This document shows positions 7,510-16,406 of a DNA stretch of 64,000 nt, piece after piece (position 1 is the first letter of the stretch; every line of letters begins with the position of its first letter). A program made the translations under genes and the position numbers. The stretch comes from Camelimonas fluminis (GTDB lineage Bacteria; Pseudomonadota; Alphaproteobacteria; Rhizobiales; Beijerinckiaceae), in assembly GCF_014656355.1 (NCBI RefSeq), contig NZ_BNCG01000001.1, positions 102,596-166,595 on the forward strand, written 5' to 3'. Below the pieces are notes generated by a model that had not been told where the DNA came from, made no database searches, and worked only from the letters and a program-made list of their open reading frames with translations.

Positions 7510-9777
7510 ATGGTTGCAGCGCTCAGATGGCTCGCCTGGATTGTTTTCGGCAGCGTCACCCTGGTCTTCCTGACCCTGCCCGTGGGCGTGCCGATCCAGC
7601 TCGTGCTGGGGCTCGCCGTCATCCTTGGCATGATCGCGGTCTGGCTGTTCATGACCGGGTTCCTGTCGCGTCAGATCTTTCTCGCCCTCGGCACGCTGCT
7701 GGTGATCCGCTATGCCTTCTGGCGCATCACGAACACGTTGCCGCCAGCTACGGATGCGCCGGGTTTCGCAGCGGGTCTGATCCTGCTGATGGGCGAGCTG
7801 TACTGCGTTTTCTTCCTCGCCATGACCCTGGTGATCAACGCAGATCCCCTGAAGCGCCCGCGCGCGCGCCGGCTCGCTGATAGCGAGGCGCCCAGCGTCG
7901 ACGTTTTTGTGCCGTCCTATAACGAGGATCCGGCGATGCTGGCGCTGACCCTGTCGGCGGCGCGAGCCATGGATTACCCTGCCGACAAGCTCAACGTCTG
8001 GCTGCTGGATGACGGCGGCACCGACCAGAAGTGCGGCGACCGCGATCCGGAAAAGGCGCTGGCCGCCCGCCAGCGGCGCGCCACCCTGCAGACCCTGTGC
8101 GCCGAACTGGGCGTCCGCTATCTGACGCGTGAGCGCAACGAGCGCGCCAAGGCCGGCAACATGAACAACGGCCTGCAGCACTCGTCTGGCGATCTCATCC
8201 TTGTTCTCGACGCCGACCACGTGCCTTTCCGCGAGTTCCTGCAGGAAACAGTCGGCTATTTCGTCGAGGACCCCAAGCTGTTCCTGGTGCAGACGCCGCA
8301 CGTGTTTCTCAACCCGGATCCGGTTGAGAAAAATTTGGGCACCTTCGGGCACATGCCGAGCGAGAACGAAATGTTCTACTCGGTCACCCAGCGCGGCCTC
8401 GACAAATGGAACGCCGCTTTTTTCTGCGGCTCGGCCGCCGTGCTGCGACGTGAGGCGCTGGAAACCGCCGGCGGCTTCCATGGCGTGACGATCACCGAGG
8501 ATTGCGAGACGGCGTTCGAGTTGCATTCGCGCGGCTGGCATAGCGTCTACGTGGACAAGCCGATGGTGGCCGGCCTGCAGCCGGATACGTTCGTCTCGTT
8601 CGTCGGCCAGCGCACGCGCTGGTGCCAGGGCATGTTCCAGATCCTGATGCTGAAGAATCCGGCTTTCAAGCGCGGCCTGTCGTTCATGCAGCGGATTTCC
8701 TATCTGTCGAGCATGAGCTTCTGGTTCTTCCCGGTTCCACGCCTGATCTTCCTGTTCATCCCGCTGCTCTACATCTTCCTCGATCTGCGCATTTTCGTCG
8801 CCACGGTCGATGAGTCGATCGCCTTCACCTTCACCTACATGATCGCGTCGCTGATGCTGCAGAACTACCTGTATGGCCGGGTGCGCTGGCCATGGGTGTC
8901 GGAGATGTACGAGACGCTTCAGGGCATGTTCCTGGTGCGGGCGATTGGCGCGGTGCTGCTGAACCCGCGCAAGCCAAGCTTCAACGTGACAGCGAAGAAC
9001 GACGTGTCCTTCGACGATCATCTCTCGGAGCTGGCGTGGCCGTTCTTTGTGCTGTTTGGCGTATTGTTGCTGGCCATGGCGGTCGTGACCTACCGCTTCT
9101 TCACCGAACCCGGCGTCTCGGCCGCGATGATCATCGTGGGACTGTGGAACGCACTGAATCTGATGATCGCCGGCGCCTGTCTGGGCGCGGTGGCCGAGCG
9201 TCGCACCGCGGCCCGCCAGCCGTCGCTGGATATCGAGCGGCGCGGCGTGCTGATGGTTGGCGGCCATAAAATCCCGGTGATGATCGACAATGTGTCGAGC
9301 GCCGATTGCGTGCTGCGCCTGATGGCGGAGGCGCCGCGCGATTTGCCGGCTGGCGATCTCCCCGGACGTCTGCTGATCCAGCCCGTGGGCGCCATGCCCG
9401 CCCGCGACAGCCTGCCGGTGATTTTCTCCCGGCAGAATCGCGAGGGCGAGCAGGGAGGATTGCTGACCCGGTTTGGCGCGCTGGAGCCGCGGCACTACGC
9501 CGTGCTGGCGGATCTGATGTACGGACAGCGCGAGGCCCTGTCGCGGTGGCTGGAAGGTCGCCGCAAGCATATGGACATTATCCGGGGCACCGCCCTGATG
9601 ATGAAATGGGGCGTGACCGGTCCGTTTCGCGCCTTGAGCTATGCGTTGAAGCCGCGCCAGCAGTCAGCCGGCGCGGCGTCCGAGAGCGCCCCGCCGCCGG
9701 TTGCCCCGCGCGATGAGGGGCAGCGTTTGCAATCTGGCCTCGCGGCCGATCCTGCTTCTGTTCTGGCTGCGCGATGA
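7510..9777 (+). CDS. bcsA: Cellulose synthase catalytic subunit BcsA
   Basis: BcsA polymerises UDP-glucose into beta-1,4-glucan and threads the chain through the inner membrane. The 755-residue protein has membrane segments at both ends of a GT2 glycosyltransferase domain with the expected motifs: DDG (167-169), DAD (234-236), TED (329-331) and QRTRW (367-371), followed by the KPSFNVTAK gating-loop region (488-496). A C-terminal PilZ domain has RTAAR (565-569) and NVSSAD (594-599). In the canonical PilZ motif the last position is Gly, here Asp. The ATG at 7510 was chosen over GTG 7489 because GGGAGGGGACAGG lies just before it. The stop overlaps the bcsB start. Confidence 0.96.
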   Translation: MVAALRWLAWIVFGSVTLVFLTLPVGVPIQLVLGLAVILGMIAVWLFMTGFLSRQIFLALGTLLVIRYAFWRITNTLPPATDAPGFAAGLILLMGELYCVFFLAMTLVINADPLKRPRARRLADSEAPSVDVFVPSYNEDPAMLALTLSAARAMDYPADKLNVWLLDDGGTDQKCGDRDPEKALAARQRRATLQTLCAELGVRYLTRERNERAKAGNMNNGLQHSSGDLILVLDADHVPFREFLQETVGYFVEDPKLFLVQTPHVFLNPDPVEKNLGTFGHMPSENEMFYSVTQRGLDKWNAAFFCGSAAVLRREALETAGGFHGVTITEDCETAFELHSRGWHSVYVDKPMVAGLQPDTFVSFVGQRTRWCQGMFQILMLKNPAFKRGLSFMQRISYLSSMSFWFFPVPRLIFLFIPLLYIFLDLRIFVATVDESIAFTFTYMIASLMLQNYLYGRVRWPWVSEMYETLQGMFLVRAIGAVLLNPRKPSFNVTAKNDVSFDDHLSELAWPFFVLFGVLLLAMAVVTYRFFTEPGVSAAMIIVGLWNALNLMIAGACLGAVAERRTAARQPSLDIERRGVLMVGGHKIPVMIDNVSSADCVLRLMAEAPRDLPAGDLPGRLLIQPVGAMPARDSLPVIFSRQNREGEQGGLLTRFGALEPRHYAVLADLMYGQREALSRWLEGRRKHMDIIRGTALMMKWGVTGPFRALSYALKPRQQSAGAASESAPPPVAPRDEGQRLQSGLAADPASVLAAR

Positions 9778-12560
9778 GGGAGGCGGCGGAAGTGTTGAAG
9801 ACGCGCCCGGCTTCTTTCCCGATGTGGCGGTTCCTGCGGCGGGCCATGCCTGTCATCGCCCTGACGGCGTTCCTGCCGCTGGCGACGGACCTGCGCGCCC
9901 AGGGGTTGCTGGACGCCGCCGCGCCCTTGCAATCAGGCTCCAGGGGCGGCGCGCAGCAGCCCCCTGCCCCGCCTCCCCCGCCGGAAGGGGCAGGGGGCGC
10001 GCAGCCCCGGCAGTTGCCGCAATCCCAGCTGCAGCCGGCGGCGCCCGCCGCCCAATCAGGCGGGTCGGCGGCGCCGAACCCCACGTTGCAGGGCAGGCGG
10101 GTGGTGTTTGGCGCTCCGCCAGGCGGTTTGCCCCAGCGCATCCGGTCATTCCTGCCGCGCGGCTCCGCAACGGATGACGGCCGTTCCGCGCCCAACGTCC
10201 AGAGCGCATCGGGTCAGGACGGGGAGTTCCTGCGGGAGGCCGGCGTGCAGTTGCGCCGCATGCCCGTTAACCTGCATGGCTACCGTTTGCGCGGCGAGAT
10301 CGACGCGACCGAGTGGCCGGTCTACCTGACCGACAGCGACGCCCGTTCCCGCCTCCGGTTCCGCGTCAGCTATCTGACGGCCATTTCCGTGATGCCGGAA
10401 GCCTCGGTGCTGACCCTGGTCGTCAATGACGTGGTGCTCGGCCAGACCAACCTGCAGGCGCCCAGCGGCACGCGCTACGTGGTGTTCGACATACCGCCAG
10501 AGCTGATGCGCCCGGGCTGGAATTCAATTCGCCTGACCGCGGACATGCGTCATCGCGTCGACTGCTCGCTTGGCGCGACCTATGAATTGTGGACGCAGAT
10601 CGATGCGGCCAACACCGGCCTGCTGGTGTCGGACGCGCCCAACCGTGTGCTCGACGCCCAGGACGTCGCGTCGCTGGCGCCAGACAGTTTTGGCGCCTTC
10701 CCGGTGCGTGCGGTGATCCCTGGCCGGACGACCATCGGCAATATGGACCAGGTCATGAAGGCGGTGCAGGGCGTGGCCCTGCGCGGCCGCTTCCTGCAGC
10801 CCGTGGTTGACATGGGGCCGGCGGCGCTGGGCGACGCCGGCATGAACCTTCTGGTTGGCGTTTACAAGGATATCGCGCGCCAGCCCGGCGTTGAAGGGCT
10901 TGGCGCGGTCACGGGGCCGCGGGTGGCGCTGCTGCCCGCAGGCGCCGGTCGCCGGCCGATGCTGGTCGTGACCGGTCAGAACGATCAGGACCTGGCCGAA
11001 GCGCTGGAAAGCCTGGCGAAGCCGGAGGAGGCGCGGGGCTCGCCATCCGGCCTGGCGGCGCTGGCGAATTACCGGGGTCTGCGCGTGCCGGGCGCCGGAC
11101 GCATATCGCTGCGCCAGCTCAACATCCCCAGCGTCGAGTTCAACGGCCGTCTGTTCCGGGTTGCGTTTGATCTGGTGCTGCCGCCAGACTTCTACACCTC
11201 GGACTACGCCAAGGTGCGCCTGCGTCTCGATGGAGGCTACGTGGCGGGCCTTGGCCCGGAACCGCAAATCTCCATCAGCGTCAACGGCCGTGACGCCGCC
11301 ACCACGGTGCTCGCGCGTCGTGATGGCGAGGTGTTCCGCAGCAACGAGATCCCGTTCCCGCTCGGCCGCCTGAAGCCCGGGTTCAACCGGGTGGAGATCC
11401 TGGCGCGCGTGCCGTCGCCGGCCGACAAAACCTGTGATCCGGTCGCCGCCATTGGCGCGCCCAAGCGGTTCCTGCTGCTTGACAGCAGCGAGCTGATCAT
11501 TCCGACGCTGGCGCGCGTGGCGGATATGCCCAATCTGGCGCTGTACACGTCCGCCGCGTTTCCGCTGACGCTTGGGGAGCGCACGCAGCTCTTCCTGCCT
11601 TCGCCGGACAAGAGCGCCGTGGGCGCCGCCGCGACGCTCGCGGCGCAGATGGCGCTTGCCGCCGACATGGTGATCGATCTCGACGTCACGGTGACTCCGC
11701 CAGCTGACAGCAAGCGCTCCACCCTCGTTGTCGCGCCCGCGGGCGCGCTTTCAGACGCGACGCTCGCCGCTGTCGGCGTTGACGCCGCGGCGCTGAAATC
11801 CGCCTGGGCCAACCGGCAAAACCCGGCGGCCGTCGATCCGGCCGGGCCATCGACCTATGCGCAGCTGGCGCGTCAGCGCACGGCGCTGACCCGGAACCTG
11901 CCGGGCTATTGCATGATGCCGAAGGTCAGCGACGCGGGCGTTGTCACGCCGCGCCTGGAGGCTCAGGCGCCGCCGGGAGCCGGAAGAGCTGGACTGGATA
12001 CGACCGCGCTGCCGGATCGCGACGTGCTGGCGCAATGGAACGAGAACATCTACGGCCGCACCAGCCTGCTCGCCCAGGTGCGGGGTCTGTTCAACAATAT
12101 CGTTTCCCTCGGGGCCGGCATGGCCAGCGGCGCGAAATCGCTGGTGCAGGACGCCAGCGGCAAGACGCGACAGACAATTCAGGTGCCGCCTCCGACCTCT
12201 CTGGTGATGGCCCAGAGCGTGCTCACGGGTGGCTCCGCGGCGGCGCTGACGCTGGTGACCGCCCCCAATGGCGCGGACCTGTTCGACGCTACGGCCTGTC
12301 TGACCGATCCGCTGGTATGGTCCCAGGTCAGTGGCCAGAAGACGCTGCTCGACGCTGCTTCCGGCGAAGTGACAACCATCGCGCCGCGTGAAACGTACTT
12401 TATGCCCACCACCGTATTTTCAGTTGTGAATGCACGGCTGGTGGCCGCGAGCTGGCTGTCGCATAATCCGAGCGTCTATGTGGTGTCGTCCCTGCTCGTC
12501 GCCATATTCCTTGGCGGCGCGACCACATGGCTGTTGCGTAATATTGGACGGAAACAGTGA
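9774..12560 (+). CDS. bcsB: Cellulose synthase periplasmic subunit BcsB
   Basis: BcsB is the periplasmic partner that guides the glucan chain and anchors on BcsA. The 928-residue protein has a signal peptide (about residues 17-43), a Pro/Gln-rich linker (about 55-110), the BcsB beta/carbohydrate-binding body (LTLVVNDVVLGQT, WNSIRLTADMRH, DCSLGATYELWTQID) and one C-terminal membrane helix (about 898-922). The Pro-rich linker after the signal peptide is longer than in E. coli. The ATG overlaps the bcsA stop (ATGA) and the stop overlaps the bcsZ GTG, so expression is coupled. Confidence 0.93.
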   Translation: MREAAEVLKTRPASFPMWRFLRRAMPVIALTAFLPLATDLRAQGLLDAAAPLQSGSRGGAQQPPAPPPPPEGAGGAQPRQLPQSQLQPAAPAAQSGGSAAPNPTLQGRRVVFGAPPGGLPQRIRSFLPRGSATDDGRSAPNVQSASGQDGEFLREAGVQLRRMPVNLHGYRLRGEIDATEWPVYLTDSDARSRLRFRVSYLTAISVMPEASVLTLVVNDVVLGQTNLQAPSGTRYVVFDIPPELMRPGWNSIRLTADMRHRVDCSLGATYELWTQIDAANTGLLVSDAPNRVLDAQDVASLAPDSFGAFPVRAVIPGRTTIGNMDQVMKAVQGVALRGRFLQPVVDMGPAALGDAGMNLLVGVYKDIARQPGVEGLGAVTGPRVALLPAGAGRRPMLVVTGQNDQDLAEALESLAKPEEARGSPSGLAALANYRGLRVPGAGRISLRQLNIPSVEFNGRLFRVAFDLVLPPDFYTSDYAKVRLRLDGGYVAGLGPEPQISISVNGRDAATTVLARRDGEVFRSNEIPFPLGRLKPGFNRVEILARVPSPADKTCDPVAAIGAPKRFLLLDSSELIIPTLARVADMPNLALYTSAAFPLTLGERTQLFLPSPDKSAVGAAATLAAQMALAADMVIDLDVTVTPPADSKRSTLVVAPAGALSDATLAAVGVDAAALKSAWANRQNPAAVDPAGPSTYAQLARQRTALTRNLPGYCMMPKVSDAGVVTPRLEAQAPPGAGRAGLDTTALPDRDVLAQWNENIYGRTSLLAQVRGLFNNIVSLGAGMASGAKSLVQDASGKTRQTIQVPPPTSLVMAQSVLTGGSAAALTLVTAPNGADLFDATACLTDPLVWSQVSGQKTLLDAASGEVTTIAPRETYFMPTTVFSVVNARLVAASWLSHNPSVYVVSSLLVAIFLGGATTWLLRNIGRKQ

Positions 12561-13780
12561 AGAGCATCGGCCCGCGGTCGCACCGCCTGAAAAGCCTGTT
12601 TCACGCCCTGCTCATTGGCGCCGGCGCTCTCGTCATGGCGTGCGACGGCGCGCAGGCCCAGACGCCGGGACAGCCGTTTCAGAGCCAGCAGCCGTCAGGT
12701 CAGGCTGTAAACGGCCAGACCGGAAACGCCCAGGCGGCGGCCGACCCGGAGTTGCGGCTGGATGCGCGGGTCATCCCGCTTGGCGGCGCTCTCAAGTCGC
12801 CCGAGATCTGGGCGGCCTTCAAGGCGCGTTTCGTCACGGATCAGGGGCGGGTGGTGGACACCGCCAATGGCATGATCAGCCATAGCGAGGGGCAGGGCTA
12901 TGGCATGCTCGCCGCTGTCGCCGCCAATGACCGGGAAGGCTTTGAGCGGATCTGGGGCTGGACCCGCGCCAACCTCATGGTGCGTGACGACAAGCTGATC
13001 GCCTGGCGCTGGGACCCGGACAAGCGGCCGGGCGTCGGCGACATGAACAACGCCACCGACGGCGATATCCTCGTCGCGTGGGCGCTGGCCGAGGCGGGAG
13101 AGCTGTGGAACAACGTCGCTTACCGGGTTGAGGGGCGGCGCATCGCGGTCGAGGTTGGCCGCAAGACGGTGCTGTTCAAGACCCGGTGGGGCGCCCTGCT
13201 GTTGCCCTCGATTTTCGGTTTCGGCGCGGAACAGCGGCCTGATGGCCCGGTGGTCAATGTGTCCTACTGGGTGTTCCCGGCGTTCCCGCGCCTCTACCTG
13301 GTTGCGCCGGAGATCGACTGGGCGGGCCTGAGCCGGTCGGGTATGGAGCTTCTCGCCAAGGGGCGGTTTGGCCCGGCGCAACTGCCGACGGAATGGATGT
13401 CGGCGAGGAGCGCGACCCTCAAGCCGGCTGAGGGTTTCCCCCAGAACTTTGGCTACAACGCCATTCGCATTCCGCTTTACATGGCCTGGGCCGGCCTGGG
13501 CGACCGGGCGGACTACGCGCCGTTTGTGAAATTGTGGTCGCCAGGCGGCAAGGGCACCGGGGTGGTGGACGCCAGAAGCGGACGCGCCCAGGGAATGAAT
13601 GAAAGCGGGTATGCGTCGATCGCGGCGGTAACGCTGTGCGCCGTCAACGGCACGCCCGCTTCGGAAGATTTCCTCCGCCCGCGCGCCAATGAAAATTACT
13701 ATCCGGCCATTTTGCATCTGATGTCCGTGATCGCCATGCAGATGCGTTATCCGAATTGTCTGCGGGGGGGCGGGCGATGA
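12557..13780 (+). CDS. bcsZ: Cellulose-synthase-associated endoglucanase BcsZ (GH8)
   Basis: This secreted endo-beta-1,4-glucanase trims nascent cellulose in the periplasm. The 407-residue protein starts at a GTG overlapping the bcsB stop. A signal peptide ends near AQA (32-35), then comes a Gln/Gly-rich linker and a glycoside hydrolase family 8 domain: HSEGQGYGM with the probable acid Glu111, and MNNATDGDILVAWAL with Asp168 and Asp170. A Cys at residue 29 is preceded by LVMA, not a standard lipobox, so signal peptidase I cleavage is more likely. The stop overlaps the next gene by 4 bp. Confidence 0.93.
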   Translation: MKSIGPRSHRLKSLFHALLIGAGALVMACDGAQAQTPGQPFQSQQPSGQAVNGQTGNAQAAADPELRLDARVIPLGGALKSPEIWAAFKARFVTDQGRVVDTANGMISHSEGQGYGMLAAVAANDREGFERIWGWTRANLMVRDDKLIAWRWDPDKRPGVGDMNNATDGDILVAWALAEAGELWNNVAYRVEGRRIAVEVGRKTVLFKTRWGALLLPSIFGFGAEQRPDGPVVNVSYWVFPAFPRLYLVAPEIDWAGLSRSGMELLAKGRFGPAQLPTEWMSARSATLKPAEGFPQNFGYNAIRIPLYMAWAGLGDRADYAPFVKLWSPGGKGTGVVDARSGRAQGMNESGYASIAAVTLCAVNGTPASEDFLRPRANENYYPAILHLMSVIAMQMRYPNCLRGGGR

Positions 13781-15990
13781 GGCGTGAGCGGCGCGAGAAT
13801 CATGGTGCGGGGGCGGGGCGGGTGATTGCCCGGCGGCGCGGTGGTCGCGCCATTCTGCTGGCGGCTTCCGGACTGGCTCTGCTAACGGGTCTGGGTGGTC
13901 TGGCCGCCCAGGCGCAGCAACCTTCCCTTGAGCCGCTCGCCAGACCGTCTGGCCAGGGCGCCGGCCAGGGCGTGATCGACGCCGGCCAGGGCATGATCCA
14001 GCTCGACGGGTCGCAGCCCGGCGGCCAGATCGCGCCTGCGCCAGCGGTGAACGGCGGGCGACCGCTCACGGAGAAAGCGGCGGACGGACGGCCCGTGGCG
14101 CGCCCTGGCGTGCAACCCGATCTTTCGGCCCTGCGGTATTACGTTCTCAGCCGCCAGAAAGAGCGGGCCGACGCCGAGCTGCGCCGCATCCAGCGGCTGT
14201 ACCCCGGCTGGACCCCACCGCCAGAGGTCTATGACGCGGCGGAGAACACCTCCGGCGACGAGGAGCCTTTCTGGGCGTTGTTCGCGGCTGATCGCCTGGA
14301 CGAGCTGAAGGCGGCGATTGAATCGCGCCGCAAAAGTGAGCCGGGCTGGCAGCCGTCGCGCGATCTGCGCAACAAGATCGCCCGCAAGATGCTTCGCATG
14401 GAGATCGAGAAGGCGTCGCGCGAAGGACGTGAGAAGCTGGTGCTGGCGGCGCTGCGGGATTCCGGGCTTAACGAGCGTGACCTCGAACTGGATCTGCTGT
14501 GGCTGGTTGCGGCGGCGGAGGCGCGCTCCGGCCAGCCGGAGAAAGCTCTGGACGCCTACAAGCTGATCCTGTCGACGAACAACAATTCGCAGGAGCGAAT
14601 CGCGACGGTGCAGAAGGCGATGGCGGTTTTGCCCATGAACGACGTGGACCAGCTCGTCGCCATGGCGCGCCAGGTCAATGGCGCCAGCGAACTGGAGCCG
14701 ATCGCCATCGACATCATCCGCGCGCGGATCAGCGCCTTCCTCAAGGAAGAACGGACGCAGCCGGTGGATCCGGCCGAATTGCGCCGTTTCGAGGAGTACG
14801 CCAACAGCGTTGACGACGGGGCCCAGGCGGCGCTTGTCGCATGGTATTTCTATAACCAGAAGGACTACCGGCAGGCGTTCGACTGGTTCAAAACCAGCAT
14901 CAGCAAGGGCGGTGACGCCATGGTCGCCCATGGTCTGGCGCTGACGCTGGTCAATCTGACCATGTACAGGGAGGCGGAGGAGGTCGCCTATGCCTGGCGC
15001 AATTCGCTGATCAACAACATGATCCTGTATGTCGACATTCTCGAGCGGGATCTGACCAAGACCATTCCGCCCTATATCGAGCCGGAGCGCCTGGCGCGCT
15101 ATGGTCAGGTGGCGATGCAGATCACCTCCGGCGAGGCGGCTCAGGGGCTGGCCTGGTACGCCTACAACTCATGCCAGTATGACGTGGCGCTCCAGTGGTT
15201 TTCGCGGGCGATGGCCTGGTATCCCAAGGAGGCGACCGCTTACGGCTACGCCCTGGCGCTCGATCGCATGAAAGACCGGCAGACCCTGGCCGATGTCATC
15301 AACCGCTACGACGGGCTGTTCTACAAGGTGGTCGAGCTGGTGTTTCCCGATGGAACCATCAAGCCGCCGACGCCCTGTGACCTGCAGGAGCGGCAGCAGG
15401 CGGAGCAGCGACGCGGGAAGAACCGTCGCAAGGCCGCAGTGGAGGACGTCGCCGCCCCCCAGGCGCAGGACGGCGTGAACTACCTTGGCCAGAACTACCC
15501 CCAGCAGATCGCCCGGATGCAGGGTGGAGGCGCAGCGGAAAACCAGGGGCTCGCGGGTTCCGGTTTGCGCGGCTCCGTGCCGCGCGTTCCCGCGCCCGAC
15601 TCGACGCAGGGCGGCGTGGACCTGCGTGGTCAGCCATTGCAGGGCGCGCCGGCGCAGCCAAAACTGACGGCGAAGGAGTTCCCGATCAGCGTCAATCCGG
15701 CCAATCCGTTGCGCTATGCCGGCGTGGGCGCCGGCGCTGTTGTCGGGGCGCCATATGCGCCTGTGACGACGGGCTATCTGGTGGAGCCGGTGAAGGGACC
15801 GTGGCCGCTCGTGGCCCGTCGGGTGCCTGGCGTCGGTCCGATGCCTTACGAGCGTTACGGATTTTCACTGCTGCCGGCGTGGAACGGGCTGACGACGGCA
15901 ACCGAGCCAACCCACGCCACCCAGCCGGCGCCTGCAGGCACGTTGTGGGCCGAACAGCGGCACGCGGACCAGTACATCGGTGGCCGCTAG
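13777..15990 (+). CDS. TPR-rich cellulose-cluster protein (possible BcsK)
   Basis: This 737-residue exported protein has a twin-Arg-rich N terminus and signal peptide ending near AAQA (44-47). Residues about 115-520 are helical repeats of TPR/Sel1 character (LRYYVLSRQKERADAEL, AALVAWYFYNQKDYRQAF, AAQGLAWYAYNSCQYDVAL). The C-terminal 200 residues are rich in Gln, Gly and Pro and contain no visible beta barrel, so this is not a full BcsC. In Rhizobiales cellulose operons a TPR protein named BcsK takes this place; the match is by position and architecture only. The ATG at 13777 overlaps the bcsZ stop. Confidence 0.75.
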   Translation: MRRERRENHGAGAGRVIARRRGGRAILLAASGLALLTGLGGLAAQAQQPSLEPLARPSGQGAGQGVIDAGQGMIQLDGSQPGGQIAPAPAVNGGRPLTEKAADGRPVARPGVQPDLSALRYYVLSRQKERADAELRRIQRLYPGWTPPPEVYDAAENTSGDEEPFWALFAADRLDELKAAIESRRKSEPGWQPSRDLRNKIARKMLRMEIEKASREGREKLVLAALRDSGLNERDLELDLLWLVAAAEARSGQPEKALDAYKLILSTNNNSQERIATVQKAMAVLPMNDVDQLVAMARQVNGASELEPIAIDIIRARISAFLKEERTQPVDPAELRRFEEYANSVDDGAQAALVAWYFYNQKDYRQAFDWFKTSISKGGDAMVAHGLALTLVNLTMYREAEEVAYAWRNSLINNMILYVDILERDLTKTIPPYIEPERLARYGQVAMQITSGEAAQGLAWYAYNSCQYDVALQWFSRAMAWYPKEATAYGYALALDRMKDRQTLADVINRYDGLFYKVVELVFPDGTIKPPTPCDLQERQQAEQRRGKNRRKAAVEDVAAPQAQDGVNYLGQNYPQQIARMQGGGAAENQGLAGSGLRGSVPRVPAPDSTQGGVDLRGQPLQGAPAQPKLTAKEFPISVNPANPLRYAGVGAGAVVGAPYAPVTTGYLVEPVKGPWPLVARRVPGVGPMPYERYGFSLLPAWNGLTTATEPTHATQPAPAGTLWAEQRHADQYIGGR

Positions 15991-16406
15991 AGCATGACCG
16001 GGAAGAGTGGGCCCCACTGGAACTGGTCACATCAAGCGACAGGCAAACTCTGTTTCGATCTGAGCAGATTTTGCTCCAGATCGTAGCAAAGTAGATACCA
16101 GTTTGGGCTAGAGCGCTTTCCGACCAGACGGAATCGTCTGGTCGATCAGAATTCGCTCAAAACAAGGGAAACTGGAGCAATCCCCGATCCATGTAGATCG
16201 GGAATTGCTCCAGGAAAGCGCATCAAACCCGGGAGACGGGGCGCAACGCCGCATCCGTATGAACGGAGCCTGCTCCAGTTTTTGTGGATGTGTCCAGGTT
16301 CCCTTTTGTGGTGAGATGGCGCCTTGCCCGTTGCTGTTCTGGACGGTCGTTGATGGAGTTGCTGGTGGATATGCCGTTCAGGGACCAGGCGTGGAACCGG
16401 GCGCGG
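15991..16406. other. Intergenic region with hairpin repeats inside the cellulose cluster
   Basis: No gene is seen. The stretch holds two hairpin-forming repeats. The first (about 15986-16060) begins right at the stop codon with a TGACC ... GGTCA stem and AGTGGGCCCCACT. The second is the nested inverted-repeat element at 16103-16225, listed separately. The last 120 bp carry the start region of bcsN, whose frame is open from GTG 16284. Confidence 0.5.
16103..16225 (-). repeat. Nested inverted-repeat element (copy 1 of a dispersed family)
   Basis: Outer 9-bp inverted repeats GCGCTTTCC (16113-16121) and GGAAAGCGC (16213-16221) enclose two more hairpins: GACCAGACG/CGTCTGGTC (16122-16143) and a 15-bp stem with one mismatch (16174-16211). 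Read on the minus strand, its CTCCAG...TTGTTTTGAGCGAATT...GGAAAGCGCTC core matches the copy at 46852-46935. The first internal hairpin is absent from that copy. Confidence 0.75.

Noticed and set aside
7483..9570. A 695-codon minus-strand frame antisense to bcsA.
   Set aside because: bcsA is unambiguous on the plus strand, and the antisense translation has no recognisable motif.
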